Below are positions 41,196 through 49,738 of a stretch of DNA of 64,000 nucleotides, one piece after another (the stretch's first letter is position 1; every line of letters begins with the position of its first letter). The notes below the pieces were generated by a model. The model made no database searches. It worked only from the letters and a program-made list of their open reading frames with translations, and had not been told where the DNA came from. The stretch spans positions 124,001-188,000 of the forward strand of contig NZ_JAYKPK010000003.1 of assembly GCF_035117555.1 (NCBI RefSeq), written 5' to 3'. This DNA comes from Yoonia sp035117555. GTDB taxonomy: Bacteria; Pseudomonadota; Alphaproteobacteria; Rhodobacterales; Rhodobacteraceae. The translations under genes were made by a program, and so were the position numbers.

Positions 41196-41224
41196 TTGCA
41201 TCACGCGCCACGATCCTCTAAAGC
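41196..41224 (+). promoter_or_regulatory. promoter of tRNA-Val(TAC)
   Basis: TTGCAT (41196-41201), a 17-base spacer and TAAAGC (41219-41224) lie nine bp before the tRNA, matching the layout at the first tRNA-Val. Confidence 0.5.
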
Positions 41225-41233
41225 GACCAAATC

Positions 41234-41309
41234 GGGTGATTAGCTCAGTTGGTAGAGCGCTTCCTTTACACGGAAGATGTCGGGAGTTCGAGCCTCTCAT
41301 CACCCACCA
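41234..41309 (+). tRNA. tRNA-Val (anticodon TAC)
   Basis: A 76-nt cloverleaf with the same acceptor stem as its neighbour (GGGTGAT/ATCACCC), anticodon stem CTTCC/GGAAG with loop TTTACAC giving TAC, T loop TTCGAGC and an encoded CCA. It decodes GUA and, by wobble, other valine codons. The similarity of the two tRNA-Val genes suggests an old duplication with anticodon change. Confidence 0.95.
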
Positions 41310-41398
41310 TCTCCTTGTTGCAACGGTGGCCGCGTGATGCGGGTCTGACACGAGACCGGAGTCTGCCGCAGGTGGCGGGCGGGGCGACAAGGAAAAAG

Positions 41399-41412
41399 TT
41401 GCCAATTGGCAA
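41399..41412. repeat. 14-bp palindrome, copy 2 of TTGCCAATTGGCAA
   Basis: TTGCCAATTGGCAA here matches the core of 23655-23674, again preceded by GGAAAAA and followed by TT. It lies between the tRNA-Val(TAC) and a convergent gene, not in a promoter position for either. Confidence 0.6.
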
Positions 41413-41509
41413 TTCCTGGATATTCAACATTATATCAATGGGTTATATGAAATAAGCTGCGGTCGGAAATAGCTTGTTCAGCCGCAGGAGCGACGGACCA
41501 AACAGGTCA

Positions 41510-41908
41510 TCAATCCGGCGCATCCGCCATGCCGGTTTCCAGCTCGAATCTGTCTGCCATATCCTCCGATATCACACCGGAATGCAGCGCCAGCAGGATC
41601 AGCTTTGCATCCAAAGTATCGCCCTGATCCATCGCCGCGATCACCCGCGCCTCGGTTGCCGCTGCGGCCTCTTCACCATTGACCAAAGTGAATTGTGCCG
41701 AATCGAGCACGCAATAGGCCAGCAACGGCGCCGCCAAGGCCAGACCGGATTCCAGATCAGGGGCGGTGCCATATTTGCGCTGCAATTGCAGGATCGTCAG
41801 CTTGACGGGTTCGGGGATGAGCAATGGATGCAGGCCCGCCGCGCGCAACGCCTCATCCAGCGCGATCAACGCAGATGAGCGTCCGAACATATTGAAAAAT
41901 CGTAACAT
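41510..41908 (-). CDS. conserved protein of unknown function
   Basis: A 132-residue soluble, mostly helical protein: MFGRSSALIALDEALRAAGLHPLLIPEPVKLTILQLQRKYGT, then GLALAAPLLAYCVLDSAQFTLV. The AGLHPLLIP-VKLTILQLQRK part suggests a small helical bundle. I do not recognise the family. AGGATCACGG precedes the ATG. It lies 37 bp downstream of the ClpP-like gene on the same strand and could share its transcript. Confidence 0.65.
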   Translation of the reverse strand: MLRFFNMFGRSSALIALDEALRAAGLHPLLIPEPVKLTILQLQRKYGTAPDLESGLALAAPLLAYCVLDSAQFTLVNGEEAAAATEARVIAAMDQGDTLDAKLILLALHSGVISEDMADRFELETGMADAPD

Positions 41909-41945
41909 GCCGTGATCCTAGCAGGTCAGGCGCGGCACTGCACCG

Positions 41946-42740
41946 CTATTCGGTCACGGCGGTGGCCAGGCGGCTTTCCAGCAATTCATCCTCGACCAGC
42001 ACATAGATATCATCGGGCGGCGTGTTCAGCCCGTAAACCATCACACCCGCATCCACCCCCATCTCGATCAGATAGCGCATCACGGCGCCCTGACTGCGCT
42101 GGATATCCTCGACTGCGAAATAGGCCGGGATATAGCCCGGCGTTTCATAATAATGCTGATGCAAACCCACGGCACCTGTCAGCGATACCTCACGTGCGAC
42201 ACCACCGGCCAGCAGATAGGGACAGGCGGAAAGGCAGGCCATGCCGGGCAGGACATGCGTGTTCAATTCCTGCTCGCGGATCAACCGGCCAATGAGCAAC
42301 GCCTCATCCACTGACCCGCCGGGGCTGTTGATGCTCACGGTGTCGGGTATTTCATCAAGCGTTGTCAGATAGGTCGCAAGCCTTTCCGCATCGCCCTGAT
42401 CAATCGCGCCATGCATCATCAGGATCTGGCCGACATCGGGGGCATCCTCTATCGTGAAGGTCAGTTGCGGCGGCAGATTGTCGGGCATGTTGAAAGCAGG
42501 GCGGCGGCCCGGATCGGAAAATTCCGGTGTCGGGCGCGACGGATCGTAGCGCCGCACCTGATCGCCGGGGGCGACAGGGCCGGTCGGCGCAGGTGCAGAC
42601 AGGGTCAGATCAAGCTGCCAGCGCGATGACAGATCATTCGCCATCATCACCCCGGCAATCCCGATCTGGAGCACAAAGATCAGCTTCAGCGCCCGGCCGA
42701 TATTCATCCGGCTGGGTTTGGCAGGGACAGGCTGGCTCAT
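41946..42740 (-). CDS. ClpP/SppA-like membrane-anchored or periplasmic protein
   Basis: A 264-residue protein. An N-terminal segment (ALKLIFVLQIGIAGVMMAN, about residues 17-35) is an anchor or uncleaved signal. Residues about 95-210 follow the ClpP/crotonase fold: FTIEDAPDVGQILMMHGAIDQGDAERL, SINSPGGSVDEALLIGRLIRE, the likely nucleophile Ser in MACLSACPYLLAGG, and His in VGLHQHYY. This is the pattern of COG3904-type exported proteins. Its ATG overlaps the upstream membrane-protein stop as ATGA, so the two are probably made together. Protease activity is inferred from the motif only. Confidence 0.78.
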   Translation of the reverse strand: MSQPVPAKPSRMNIGRALKLIFVLQIGIAGVMMANDLSSRWQLDLTLSAPAPTGPVAPGDQVRRYDPSRPTPEFSDPGRRPAFNMPDNLPPQLTFTIEDAPDVGQILMMHGAIDQGDAERLATYLTTLDEIPDTVSINSPGGSVDEALLIGRLIREQELNTHVLPGMACLSACPYLLAGGVAREVSLTGAVGLHQHYYETPGYIPAYFAVEDIQRSQGAVMRYLIEMGVDAGVMVYGLNTPPDDIYVLVEDELLESRLATAVTE

Positions 42741-44041
42741 GCCGGTCCTTTGTCCTGCGGCGGGACTGGCGGATCATCCTCACGGACCCGGCGCAGCATT
42801 TCGGCATCGGCATCGCCCATTGTCGCCTCGACATCCTTCATCGCGGAAATCGCGGCTTTCAGATCGGCGAGGGTCAGGGTTTCCTCGATGCTCAGCCCGT
42901 CACGGCCGTTGCGGATCGCCGCTTGCGTAATGGCAAGGATGAAGACAAGCACGCCGGGCAAGAGGTCAATCGCAATCGCCCCGGCCCAGCTTGGCGCGAA
43001 GTTCCCAGCATAGCGGATCACCGCATCGGCGCTGGAAATCGGATTATAGGCGGTTTCCTGCGGCGGTTCCAATGCCAGCACTTCGGCTGCGGCGCGACCC
43101 AGTGACTGGCTGCGTTGATCCAGCGCATCGAGCACCGACCCGATGGTGGATGTCTGCGCCTCCCGGATCGCCGTCGTACGCCCGTCAAGTTCCGGCAGCA
43201 CGACCGATACCGGCAGATCCGCCGCCGCCCGCGCCACCAGCAAGGCCACGGAATATTGGTTGAGGTTGGAAATCACCCCCGCCAGGCGCACGCTTTCTTC
43301 CGAGAAGGTCACCGACCTTTGTTCCACCGGGCCGGGCGCTACCGTCAGGCTGCGCATGCGGCCCAGGGTTTCATTACCTTGTTCATAGGCTGCGTCGATC
43401 AAGGGCTGCTGTTCGCCGATCTGGGTTTCAAGGCTTTGCAATTCTTCGGTCTTTTGCCGCAACACGCGGTAGACGGCACCCTGCCCAGCAGTGCCTGACA
43501 GCTCGCCGGATCGTTCCTGTTCGGCCAGAGCCTCGAACGCTTCGCGCGCGCGGCGCACTTCCTGACGCAAGGATTGCGCGGACAGCGCGATATTATGTGC
43601 CTGTTCGAGCGAGCTTTGATAATCCCGCACCGTCGTGTCCAGATGCTGTTCGACCGCCGCCGACCCGGCCAAGGCGGCGGCATTCAACCAGCTGGACATG
43701 GCGATGATCGCCAGACTGCCGATGATCATCATCACCGTCAGCCCGATATAGCCTGCCGCGTTGCGCATCGCGGGCAAGAGCCGCAGCATGAAGCTCCAGA
43801 ATACAAAAATCGCAACCGAGACCGCGACCGAATAGGCGACAGCGGCGAAAAAGCTCATCGCGCCGGTGTCTTCCAGCAGGGATGACACGCCCAGATAGGT
43901 ATAGATGCCTGATGCAATCGCCAGAATGCCCAAAGCCGCCGGGGTGAATGTATCCAGCCAGGCGACATGCGCCTCAAGCTCTTTGGCGGTGCGCAGGCCC
44001 TTGGTTTCCGTTGCGGTCAGCCGCCGTTCCGGTTTGGTCAT
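42737..44041 (-). CDS. membrane protein with large coiled-coil domain
   Basis: A 434-residue protein of unknown function. Four hydrophobic segments lie in residues about 25-140 (FTPAALGILAIASGIYTYLGV, AYSVAVSVAIFVFWSFML, AAGYIGLTVMMIIGSLAIIAMSSWL), then about 210 residues of Glu/Gln/Ala-rich helix (VRDYQSSLEQAHNIALSAQSLRQEVRRAREAFEALAEQ), then a last membrane helix (WAGAIAIDLLPGVLVFILAITQAAI) and a cytoplasmic tail. The layout resembles a sensor or scaffold with a periplasmic coil. MTKPERRL has AAAGGA upstream; a longer frame upstream is not used. It is coupled to the ClpP-like gene. Confidence 0.75.
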   Translation of the reverse strand: MTKPERRLTATETKGLRTAKELEAHVAWLDTFTPAALGILAIASGIYTYLGVSSLLEDTGAMSFFAAVAYSVAVSVAIFVFWSFMLRLLPAMRNAAGYIGLTVMMIIGSLAIIAMSSWLNAAALAGSAAVEQHLDTTVRDYQSSLEQAHNIALSAQSLRQEVRRAREAFEALAEQERSGELSGTAGQGAVYRVLRQKTEELQSLETQIGEQQPLIDAAYEQGNETLGRMRSLTVAPGPVEQRSVTFSEESVRLAGVISNLNQYSVALLVARAAADLPVSVVLPELDGRTTAIREAQTSTIGSVLDALDQRSQSLGRAAAEVLALEPPQETAYNPISSADAVIRYAGNFAPSWAGAIAIDLLPGVLVFILAITQAAIRNGRDGLSIEETLTLADLKAAISAMKDVEATMGDADAEMLRRVREDDPPVPPQDKGPA

Positions 44042-44295
44042 GGGGCAGATCCTTTTGCGATTGTCAGGGCAATAGTTAACATGCCGCTGACAATAGCCCA
44101 GCCCGATCTGATCAAATAGCCGACAGCGGCGCGCCGGATACTCCATTGTTCACATTGTGGTCATATGAGCCCATCAACAGGCCGGATTCCGGCCAAGTCT
44201 TGCGGCGATCTGCGGTCTGCTCTTGTCCCAAGCGCGCGCTTCACGATATGAACGCGACAAACAGGGTGCCGCTTGGGCACAAATTGGGGGTCCGG

Positions 44296-44955
44296 GTGAG
44301 CGATTCAGACAGCTTTATCAATGAAGTCACTGACGAAATGCGCCGTGAAAAGCTGTTTGGCTATTTGCGCCGCTACGGCTGGATCGCGGTTGTCATCGTG
44401 CTTGGGATCGTCGGCGGCACCGCCTGGAACGAATACCGCAGCGCGCAGGACCGTGCCGCAGCAGAAGCAGCAGGCGATGCGCTGTTGACGGCCTTGGCAG
44501 AAAACGACCCCGCCGCCCGCGCGACTGCCATCGCCGATGTATCGGTCAGCGGCAATTCCGCTGTCATTACCGCGATGCTGACCGCCGCCACGCAGGAAGA
44601 GGCCGAAGATTTTGAGGCTGCCGCCGCCACTTTGGGTGATCTGGCCAGCCAGTCCGACGTGCCCGCGATTTACCGCGATCTGGCGGCAATCAAGGCTGCA
44701 ATGATGCCGGTCGGCGATCTGCCGACCCGGTTGGCGGCTTTCGAGGCGCTGGCCCAACCCGGCCAGCCGTTTCGCCTGTTGGCGCTGGAACAGATCGCCT
44801 ATCTGACACTGGAAAGCGGTGACAGCGCAGGTGCCATCGCCGTGCTGCGCCAGATCGAAGAAGATGCCGCCGTCACACGCGGCTTGCGCGAACGCGCGCA
44901 AACGCTGATCATCGCTTTGGGCCAAGAGCCTGCCACCGCGACGCAAACGCAATAA
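44296..44955 (+). CDS. YfgM-like membrane-anchored TPR protein, GTG start
   Basis: A 219-residue protein with one membrane helix (GWIAVVIVLGIVGGTAWNEY, about residues 23-42) and a periplasmic TPR-like helical domain (TLGDLASQSDVPAIYRDLAAIKAAMM, FRLLALEQIAYLTLESGDSAGAI). YfgM proteins work with the Sec translocon and periplasmic chaperones. The start VSDSDSFINEV is a GTG with GGGGG about eight bases upstream; an in-frame ATG 16 codons earlier is less like the family. Order yfgM-bamB-der is conserved across proteobacteria. The 254 bp before it, shared with the divergent membrane gene, shows no other gene. Confidence 0.85.
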   Translation: MSDSDSFINEVTDEMRREKLFGYLRRYGWIAVVIVLGIVGGTAWNEYRSAQDRAAAEAAGDALLTALAENDPAARATAIADVSVSGNSAVITAMLTAATQEEAEDFEAAAATLGDLASQSDVPAIYRDLAAIKAAMMPVGDLPTRLAAFEALAQPGQPFRLLALEQIAYLTLESGDSAGAIAVLRQIEEDAAVTRGLRERAQTLIIALGQEPATATQTQ

Positions 44956-44972
44956 ACCGGATTGGACCGACC

Positions 44973-46268
44973 ATGAAACTCAGATCATATATCGGCGCTG
45001 CCGTGGTCCTGTCGGTTCTGGCGGCCTGTGGCGAAGAACAGGTGGTCCTGCCCGGCGAAAGGTATGACCTGCGCCCGACGGCGGCAACGATGAATCAGGC
45101 CGTGCCGTTCAGCCTGCCACAAGCACAGGCAAATGCCGACTGGACCCATCGCAATGGCAGCCCTGCGCATCTGATCGCGCATCCGGCGCTTGGCGCGGCG
45201 CTGCAACCGGTCTTTTCTGTTGATATCGGAGAGGGCGACAGCCGCCGTGCGCGGATCACCGGTGAACCTGTCGTGGCCGGTGGCGTGATCTACACCGTTG
45301 ATGCCCGCGCGACTGTGACCGCGACATCAAGCAGCGGTCAGCGCCTCTGGTCGCGCAACCTGATCCCGGAACGGTTCAACCCGAATGCGGCTTCTGGCGG
45401 GGCCGTGTCATTCGGCGGCGGGCGGCTCTATGTCACCAACGCATTTGGTGAAATCACAACGCTCAACCCCGCCAATGGTGAGGTGATCTGGAACAAGAAC
45501 CTGAATGCCCCTGTCAATGCGGCGGCTACCTTTAGCGGTGATCAGGTCTATGTGGTCGGGCGTGACAGTACAGCCTGGGCGCTTGACGCGGCCACTGGCC
45601 TGACCCGGTGGCAGCAAAGTGGCACGCCATCTGAAACGACATTCGGCGGCAGTGCCTCGCCTGCGGTGAGCGGCGACAACGTGGTCATCCCGTTCCCATC
45701 GGGCGAAGTGTTTGCGACCTCGCCGCGCGCGGGTGTGCCGCGCTGGAACAATGTCGTCTCTGGCGACCGTGTGGGCCGGGCCGTCAGCCTGATCAGCGAT
45801 ATCGCGGGTGGCCCGGTGATCGATGGCAACCGCGTCTATGTCGCGAGCTTCGGTGGACGCAGCGTCGCGTTTGATGTCACGGATGGCAGCCGTCTGTGGA
45901 CCGCAGATGAAGGCGCTGTCGGGTCGATCTGGCCTGCAGGCGGGTCGGTCTTTTTGGTCAATGACATCAGCGAACTGGTCCGGCTTGATGCCAGCACCGG
46001 CGCACCGGTCTGGCGCACGGAACTGCCTGATTTCCTGGGTGAAAATACCCGCCGTCAGCGGAGCGTCGTGGCGCATTTTGGGCCCATTCTTGCCGGTGGA
46101 CGCCTGATTGTGGCGTCGTCCGATGGCTTGATCCGGCAGTTTGACCCGACCTCTGGCGCGCTGATTGGCACCGTAGAACTGCCTGATGGGGCGGCATCCG
46201 CGCCGGTCGTGGCAGGCCAGACGCTCTATGTGATCAGCAAAACCGGGCAATTGCACGCTTTCCGTTGA
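44973..46268 (+). CDS. bamB: outer-membrane assembly lipoprotein BamB
   Basis: BamB is a beta-propeller lipoprotein of the BAM complex, which folds outer-membrane proteins. The 431-residue protein has a lipobox (VLAAC, Cys near residue 20) and about eight PQQ-type blades, each with a pattern like ITTLNPANGEVIWNKNL, AWALDAATGLTRWQ and LVRLDASTGAPVWRTEL. It lies 17 bp after the YfgM-like gene and 48 bp before der, so the three are likely one operon. Confidence 0.92.
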   Translation: MKLRSYIGAAVVLSVLAACGEEQVVLPGERYDLRPTAATMNQAVPFSLPQAQANADWTHRNGSPAHLIAHPALGAALQPVFSVDIGEGDSRRARITGEPVVAGGVIYTVDARATVTATSSSGQRLWSRNLIPERFNPNAASGGAVSFGGGRLYVTNAFGEITTLNPANGEVIWNKNLNAPVNAAATFSGDQVYVVGRDSTAWALDAATGLTRWQQSGTPSETTFGGSASPAVSGDNVVIPFPSGEVFATSPRAGVPRWNNVVSGDRVGRAVSLISDIAGGPVIDGNRVYVASFGGRSVAFDVTDGSRLWTADEGAVGSIWPAGGSVFLVNDISELVRLDASTGAPVWRTELPDFLGENTRRQRSVVAHFGPILAGGRLIVASSDGLIRQFDPTSGALIGTVELPDGAASAPVVAGQTLYVISKTGQLHAFR

Positions 46269-46316
46269 CGCGCGAATGGTGTAGCGGACGGGTTTAGACC
46301 CGTCTGGAGCCGTATC

Positions 46317-47759
46317 ATGACCTTTACCCTCGCCATCGTGGGCCGCCCGAATGTGGGCAAATCCACCTTGTTCAACCGTCTGGTTGGCAAAAAGCTGGCT
46401 TTGGTCGATGATCAGCCCGGCGTCACCCGCGATCTGCGCGAAGGCGAAGGGCGGATCGCTGATCTGCGCTTTACCGTGATCGATTCTGCCGGTCTGGAAG
46501 AGGCGACTGATGACAGCCTGCAAGGCCGGATGCGCCGCTTGACCGAACGCGCCGTGGAAATGGCCGATGTCTGCCTGTTCATGATCGATGCGCGGGCAGG
46601 GGTCTTGCCCGCAGATCAGGTCTTTGCCGATATCCTGCGCAAGAAAAACGCCAATGTGATCCTTGCTGCAAACAAGGGCGAAGGCCGCGCTGCTGATGCC
46701 ACCATACTTGAGGCTTATGCCCTTGGTCTGGGCGAGCCGATCCGCATTTCCGCCGAACATGGCGAAGGTATGGGCGAATTGATGGATGTGCTGCGTCCGA
46801 TCGCCAATGCATTCGAGGAACGTGCCGCCCTTGACGCGCCCGAAGTCGATGTCGATGTGGGCGAAGATGACGAAGACGCCCCGCGCGTCCCGACCATCGC
46901 GAAACCCTTGCAGATTGCTGTGGTGGGCCGCCCCAATGCCGGCAAATCCACGCTGATCAACAAGATCATCGGCGAAGAACGCCTGCTGACCGGGCCAGAA
47001 GCCGGGATCACCCGCGACGCGATCTCCGTCAAGCAGGTCTGGGACGGCGTCCCGATGCGGATTTTTGACACGGCGGGGATGCGCAAAAAAGCGCGGATTC
47101 AGGAAAAGCTAGAAAAACTGTCGGTCTCTGACGGGTTGCGCGCGGTGAAATTCGCCGAAGTCGTGGTCGTGCTGCTCGACGTGGAAATCCCCTTTGAACA
47201 GCAGGATCTGCGGATCGCCGATCTGGCTGAACGCGAAGGCCGCGCCGTGGTCATCGCGGTGAACAAATGGGATACCGAAGACGACAAGCAGGATAAATTG
47301 CGCGAACTCCGCGAAAGTTTCGAACGCCTGTTGCCGCAATTGCGCGGCGCGCCTTTGGTCACGGTCTCGGCCAAGACTGGTAAGGGTCTGGATAAATTGC
47401 AGCAGGCGATCATGCGCGCGCATGACGTCTGGAACCGGCGTGTGACGACCGCACAGCTGAACCGCTGGCTGATCGGTATGCTGGAACAGCACCCGCCGCC
47501 CGCGCCCGGCGGCAAGCGGATCAAGATGCGTTATGCCACGCAGGTCAAGACCCGTCCCCCCGCTTTCGTGGTGATGACGTCGCATCCTGATCTGATGCCG
47601 GAAAGCTATAAACGCTATCTGGTCAATGGGTTGCGGGCTGATTTTGACATGCCAGGGACACCGATCCGGCTTTATCTGCGCGATCAGGGCGACAAGAATC
47701 CTTATAAAGACAAGAAATCCTCGCAGCCCTCGCGCCTGTCAAAACACCTCAAGAAATAG
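46317..47759 (+). CDS. der: ribosome-associated GTPase Der (EngA)
   Basis: Der is an essential tandem GTPase that assists 50S assembly. The 480-residue protein has two G domains, each with the P loop (GRPNVGKST near residue 8, GRPNAGKST near residue 205), DxxG motifs (DSAGLEE and DTAGMRKK), NKxD-type motifs (ANKGE and NKWD), and the C-terminal KH-like domain (LRLYLRDQGDKNPY). A G-rich GGAG site precedes the ATG. Its 3' end overlaps the convergent TspO-like gene by 11 bases. Confidence 0.97.
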   Translation: MTFTLAIVGRPNVGKSTLFNRLVGKKLALVDDQPGVTRDLREGEGRIADLRFTVIDSAGLEEATDDSLQGRMRRLTERAVEMADVCLFMIDARAGVLPADQVFADILRKKNANVILAANKGEGRAADATILEAYALGLGEPIRISAEHGEGMGELMDVLRPIANAFEERAALDAPEVDVDVGEDDEDAPRVPTIAKPLQIAVVGRPNAGKSTLINKIIGEERLLTGPEAGITRDAISVKQVWDGVPMRIFDTAGMRKKARIQEKLEKLSVSDGLRAVKFAEVVVVLLDVEIPFEQQDLRIADLAEREGRAVVIAVNKWDTEDDKQDKLRELRESFERLLPQLRGAPLVTVSAKTGKGLDKLQQAIMRAHDVWNRRVTTAQLNRWLIGMLEQHPPPAPGGKRIKMRYATQVKTRPPAFVVMTSHPDLMPESYKRYLVNGLRADFDMPGTPIRLYLRDQGDKNPYKDKKSSQPSRLSKHLKK

Positions 47760-48459
47760 GGCGGCCCGCGGTGGTGATCGTGAGCAAGGTCATCACCGCG
47801 ATCCCGCCACCGGCCAGCAGGCTGACACCAAGCTGGCCCATGCCATTGGCCATGATAATCGCGAATAAGGCCCAGATTATGGTCAACCCATAGCCCGGCG
47901 CCCGGCTGCGGATCTGCACGAAAGCCGCCACGCCAAGTGCTGCGATAATCCCCAGATAGGCCCAGCCAAGCGCGCCCATCAGCACGCCGTAACCCGCCGC
48001 CGTGCTGCCGAGCGACACGAAAGATGCCGCCGTCAGCCAGCCGGCATAGACCGACACTGGCGCGCGCAGCCAATACCGATCCGCCCGTGGCGCTGCCAGC
48101 ACCGCTGCAATTGCCGCCGCTGCCATCGCGAAGATCAGCACGGTCGCCCAGATCGCATTCATATTCGCCACCGCCAGCCATGGCGTGCCAAGGGCGAGGC
48201 TGATGATCAGCGGATCACGCACCTTGTTCCATGATTTGTTGCGCGGACGTTTCCAGATCCCGTAAATTGCCGAAACCAGCAGCCAGCCATAGATCAGCCC
48301 CCAGATCGCGAAAGCATAGCCCGCAGGTTGAATCGGCGGGTCGATCTGGGGAACAGGCAGTTGATCCGCCCGAAAGCCCGAAAACGGGCTGGTGAAATAG
48401 GGTGAGACCACGAAGGTCACGGTGAACAAAAGGGTCAAGACCGCGCGTATATTTTTCAT
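47749..48459 (-). CDS. TspO/MBR-related membrane protein
   Basis: A 236-residue protein with seven or so membrane helices. The segment PIQPAGYAFAIWGLIYGWLLV near residue 43 resembles the P-xxAGYAFxIWxxIY motif of the tryptophan-rich TspO/MBR group, though it is longer than TspO (about 160). Such proteins bind porphyrins or lipids, but the substrate here is unknown. It is convergent to der with an 11-base overlap and a weak site (GGTAG) before the ATG. Confidence 0.7.
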   Translation of the reverse strand: MKNIRAVLTLLFTVTFVVSPYFTSPFSGFRADQLPVPQIDPPIQPAGYAFAIWGLIYGWLLVSAIYGIWKRPRNKSWNKVRDPLIISLALGTPWLAVANMNAIWATVLIFAMAAAAIAAVLAAPRADRYWLRAPVSVYAGWLTAASFVSLGSTAAGYGVLMGALGWAYLGIIAALGVAAFVQIRSRAPGYGLTIIWALFAIIMANGMGQLGVSLLAGGGIAVMTLLTITTAGRPIS

Positions 48460-48577
48460 ATTTCTACCATACCATGCCCGTCAAAGTTGAAAAGGCCCCA
48501 AAGACAGGTCGCAGCACATAGACTTGTCGTGCGGGCAATTTCGCGCAAGATGTCATTAACCTGAACGGGAGCAAGCC

Positions 48578-49738
48578 ATGAAACGCATCGCGATCTTTTG
48601 TGACGGCACGTGGAACCGCGATGATGCGCCTTATCCGACCAATGTGCTGCGGTTGGCGCAGGCGGTCAGGCTGACGGCCAGTGACGGGCATAAACAACAG
48701 GTCTTTTATATCGCCGGTGTCGGGACGGGCCGTGGCTCGAACTGGCTGGCGCGGGTGATCGACCGTTTCGCTGGCGGGATTCTGGGCTGGGGCTTGATCG
48801 AAAATATCGCAGATGCCTATCGGTCGCTGATCTTTTGTTATGAGCCGGGGGATGAGATTTACATCTTCGGCTTTTCGCGCGGGGCTTATACCGCGCGGTC
48901 CTTGGCCGGATTGCTGCGGTCTTGCGGCATTCCGCCCCGTGAAAATGTCGCGCAGATCGGCGCGGCGATCACGCGCTACCGCTCACGCGATCCCAACACC
49001 CGTCCCGATGATCCTGACAGTTTCCTGTTCCGCTCTGATTTCGCGCCTTTCACCGCGACGAGCGAGGCCGAATGGCAATGGCGGCTGAAAACAAGGCCGC
49101 AGATGTGCGTCAAGCTCGCGGTGAATTATCTGGGTGTCTGGGATACCGTCGGGGCTTTGGGGGTGCCGGGCTATTGGTCGGCTGCACCTGTCCTGAACCG
49201 CAAACATCAATTCCATGACGCCGATCTGTCGCGCATGGTCAGCGCCGCGCGCCATGCCGTCGCTATTGACGAAAGGCGCCGGGCCTTTGCGCCGGCGCTG
49301 TGGTCGGACAAGCTGGACGATATGAATATCAAGGCATTGGGCGCTGATCCTGATCTGCCGCTTGATCCCGCTGGCCGTGACGCCTGGCCTTACCGGCAGG
49401 AATGGTTTCCCGGCGATCATGGCTCGGTTGGTGGCGGCGGTGACACTCTGGGATTGTCGAGCTTTACCTGCGACTGGATCGCGCAAGGGGCGATCCGGGC
49501 CGGGCTTGATCTGGATGACCGGCATCTGGCTGCGATCCGCGCCAGCCAGAATATCCGCGCATCGCTGGTCAACCAGACAAAAGCCGGCTTGCTGACAAGG
49601 ATCCTGCGTAAGACTGCCGCAGACCGTGACGGGCCGGATCGGCTTGCCGATCTGAGCGATGTGGCGATCGCGCGATTGGCAAAGGATCCGACCTATCAGC
49701 CGCCGACGCTCAGTAAGGTGATCGATCAGGCGAGGTGA
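48578..49738 (+). CDS. DUF2235 (alpha/beta hydrolase-like) protein
   Basis: A 386-residue protein of the DUF2235 family: MKRIAIFCDGTWN at the start, YIAGVGTGRG near residue 46, and FGFSRGAYTAR near residue 97, the nucleophile elbow GxSxG. Some DUF2235 proteins are phospholipase effectors of type VI secretion; no T6SS gene is nearby, so a housekeeping or membrane role is as likely. GGGAGC precedes the ATG. Its 3' end overlaps convergent serS by 13 bases. Confidence 0.85.
   Translation: MKRIAIFCDGTWNRDDAPYPTNVLRLAQAVRLTASDGHKQQVFYIAGVGTGRGSNWLARVIDRFAGGILGWGLIENIADAYRSLIFCYEPGDEIYIFGFSRGAYTARSLAGLLRSCGIPPRENVAQIGAAITRYRSRDPNTRPDDPDSFLFRSDFAPFTATSEAEWQWRLKTRPQMCVKLAVNYLGVWDTVGALGVPGYWSAAPVLNRKHQFHDADLSRMVSAARHAVAIDERRRAFAPALWSDKLDDMNIKALGADPDLPLDPAGRDAWPYRQEWFPGDHGSVGGGGDTLGLSSFTCDWIAQGAIRAGLDLDDRHLAAIRASQNIRASLVNQTKAGLLTRILRKTAADRDGPDRLADLSDVAIARLAKDPTYQPPTLSKVIDQAR

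Noticed and set aside
40461..41309. A tRNA array continuing between the two tRNA-Val genes
   Set aside because: The interval is filled by a phosphatase gene with clear catalytic motifs, and no third cloverleaf is seen.
41234..41420. The tRNA-Val(TAC) region as a phage or island attachment site
   Set aside because: No integrase, no direct repeat of the tRNA 3' end downstream and no foreign gene block follow.
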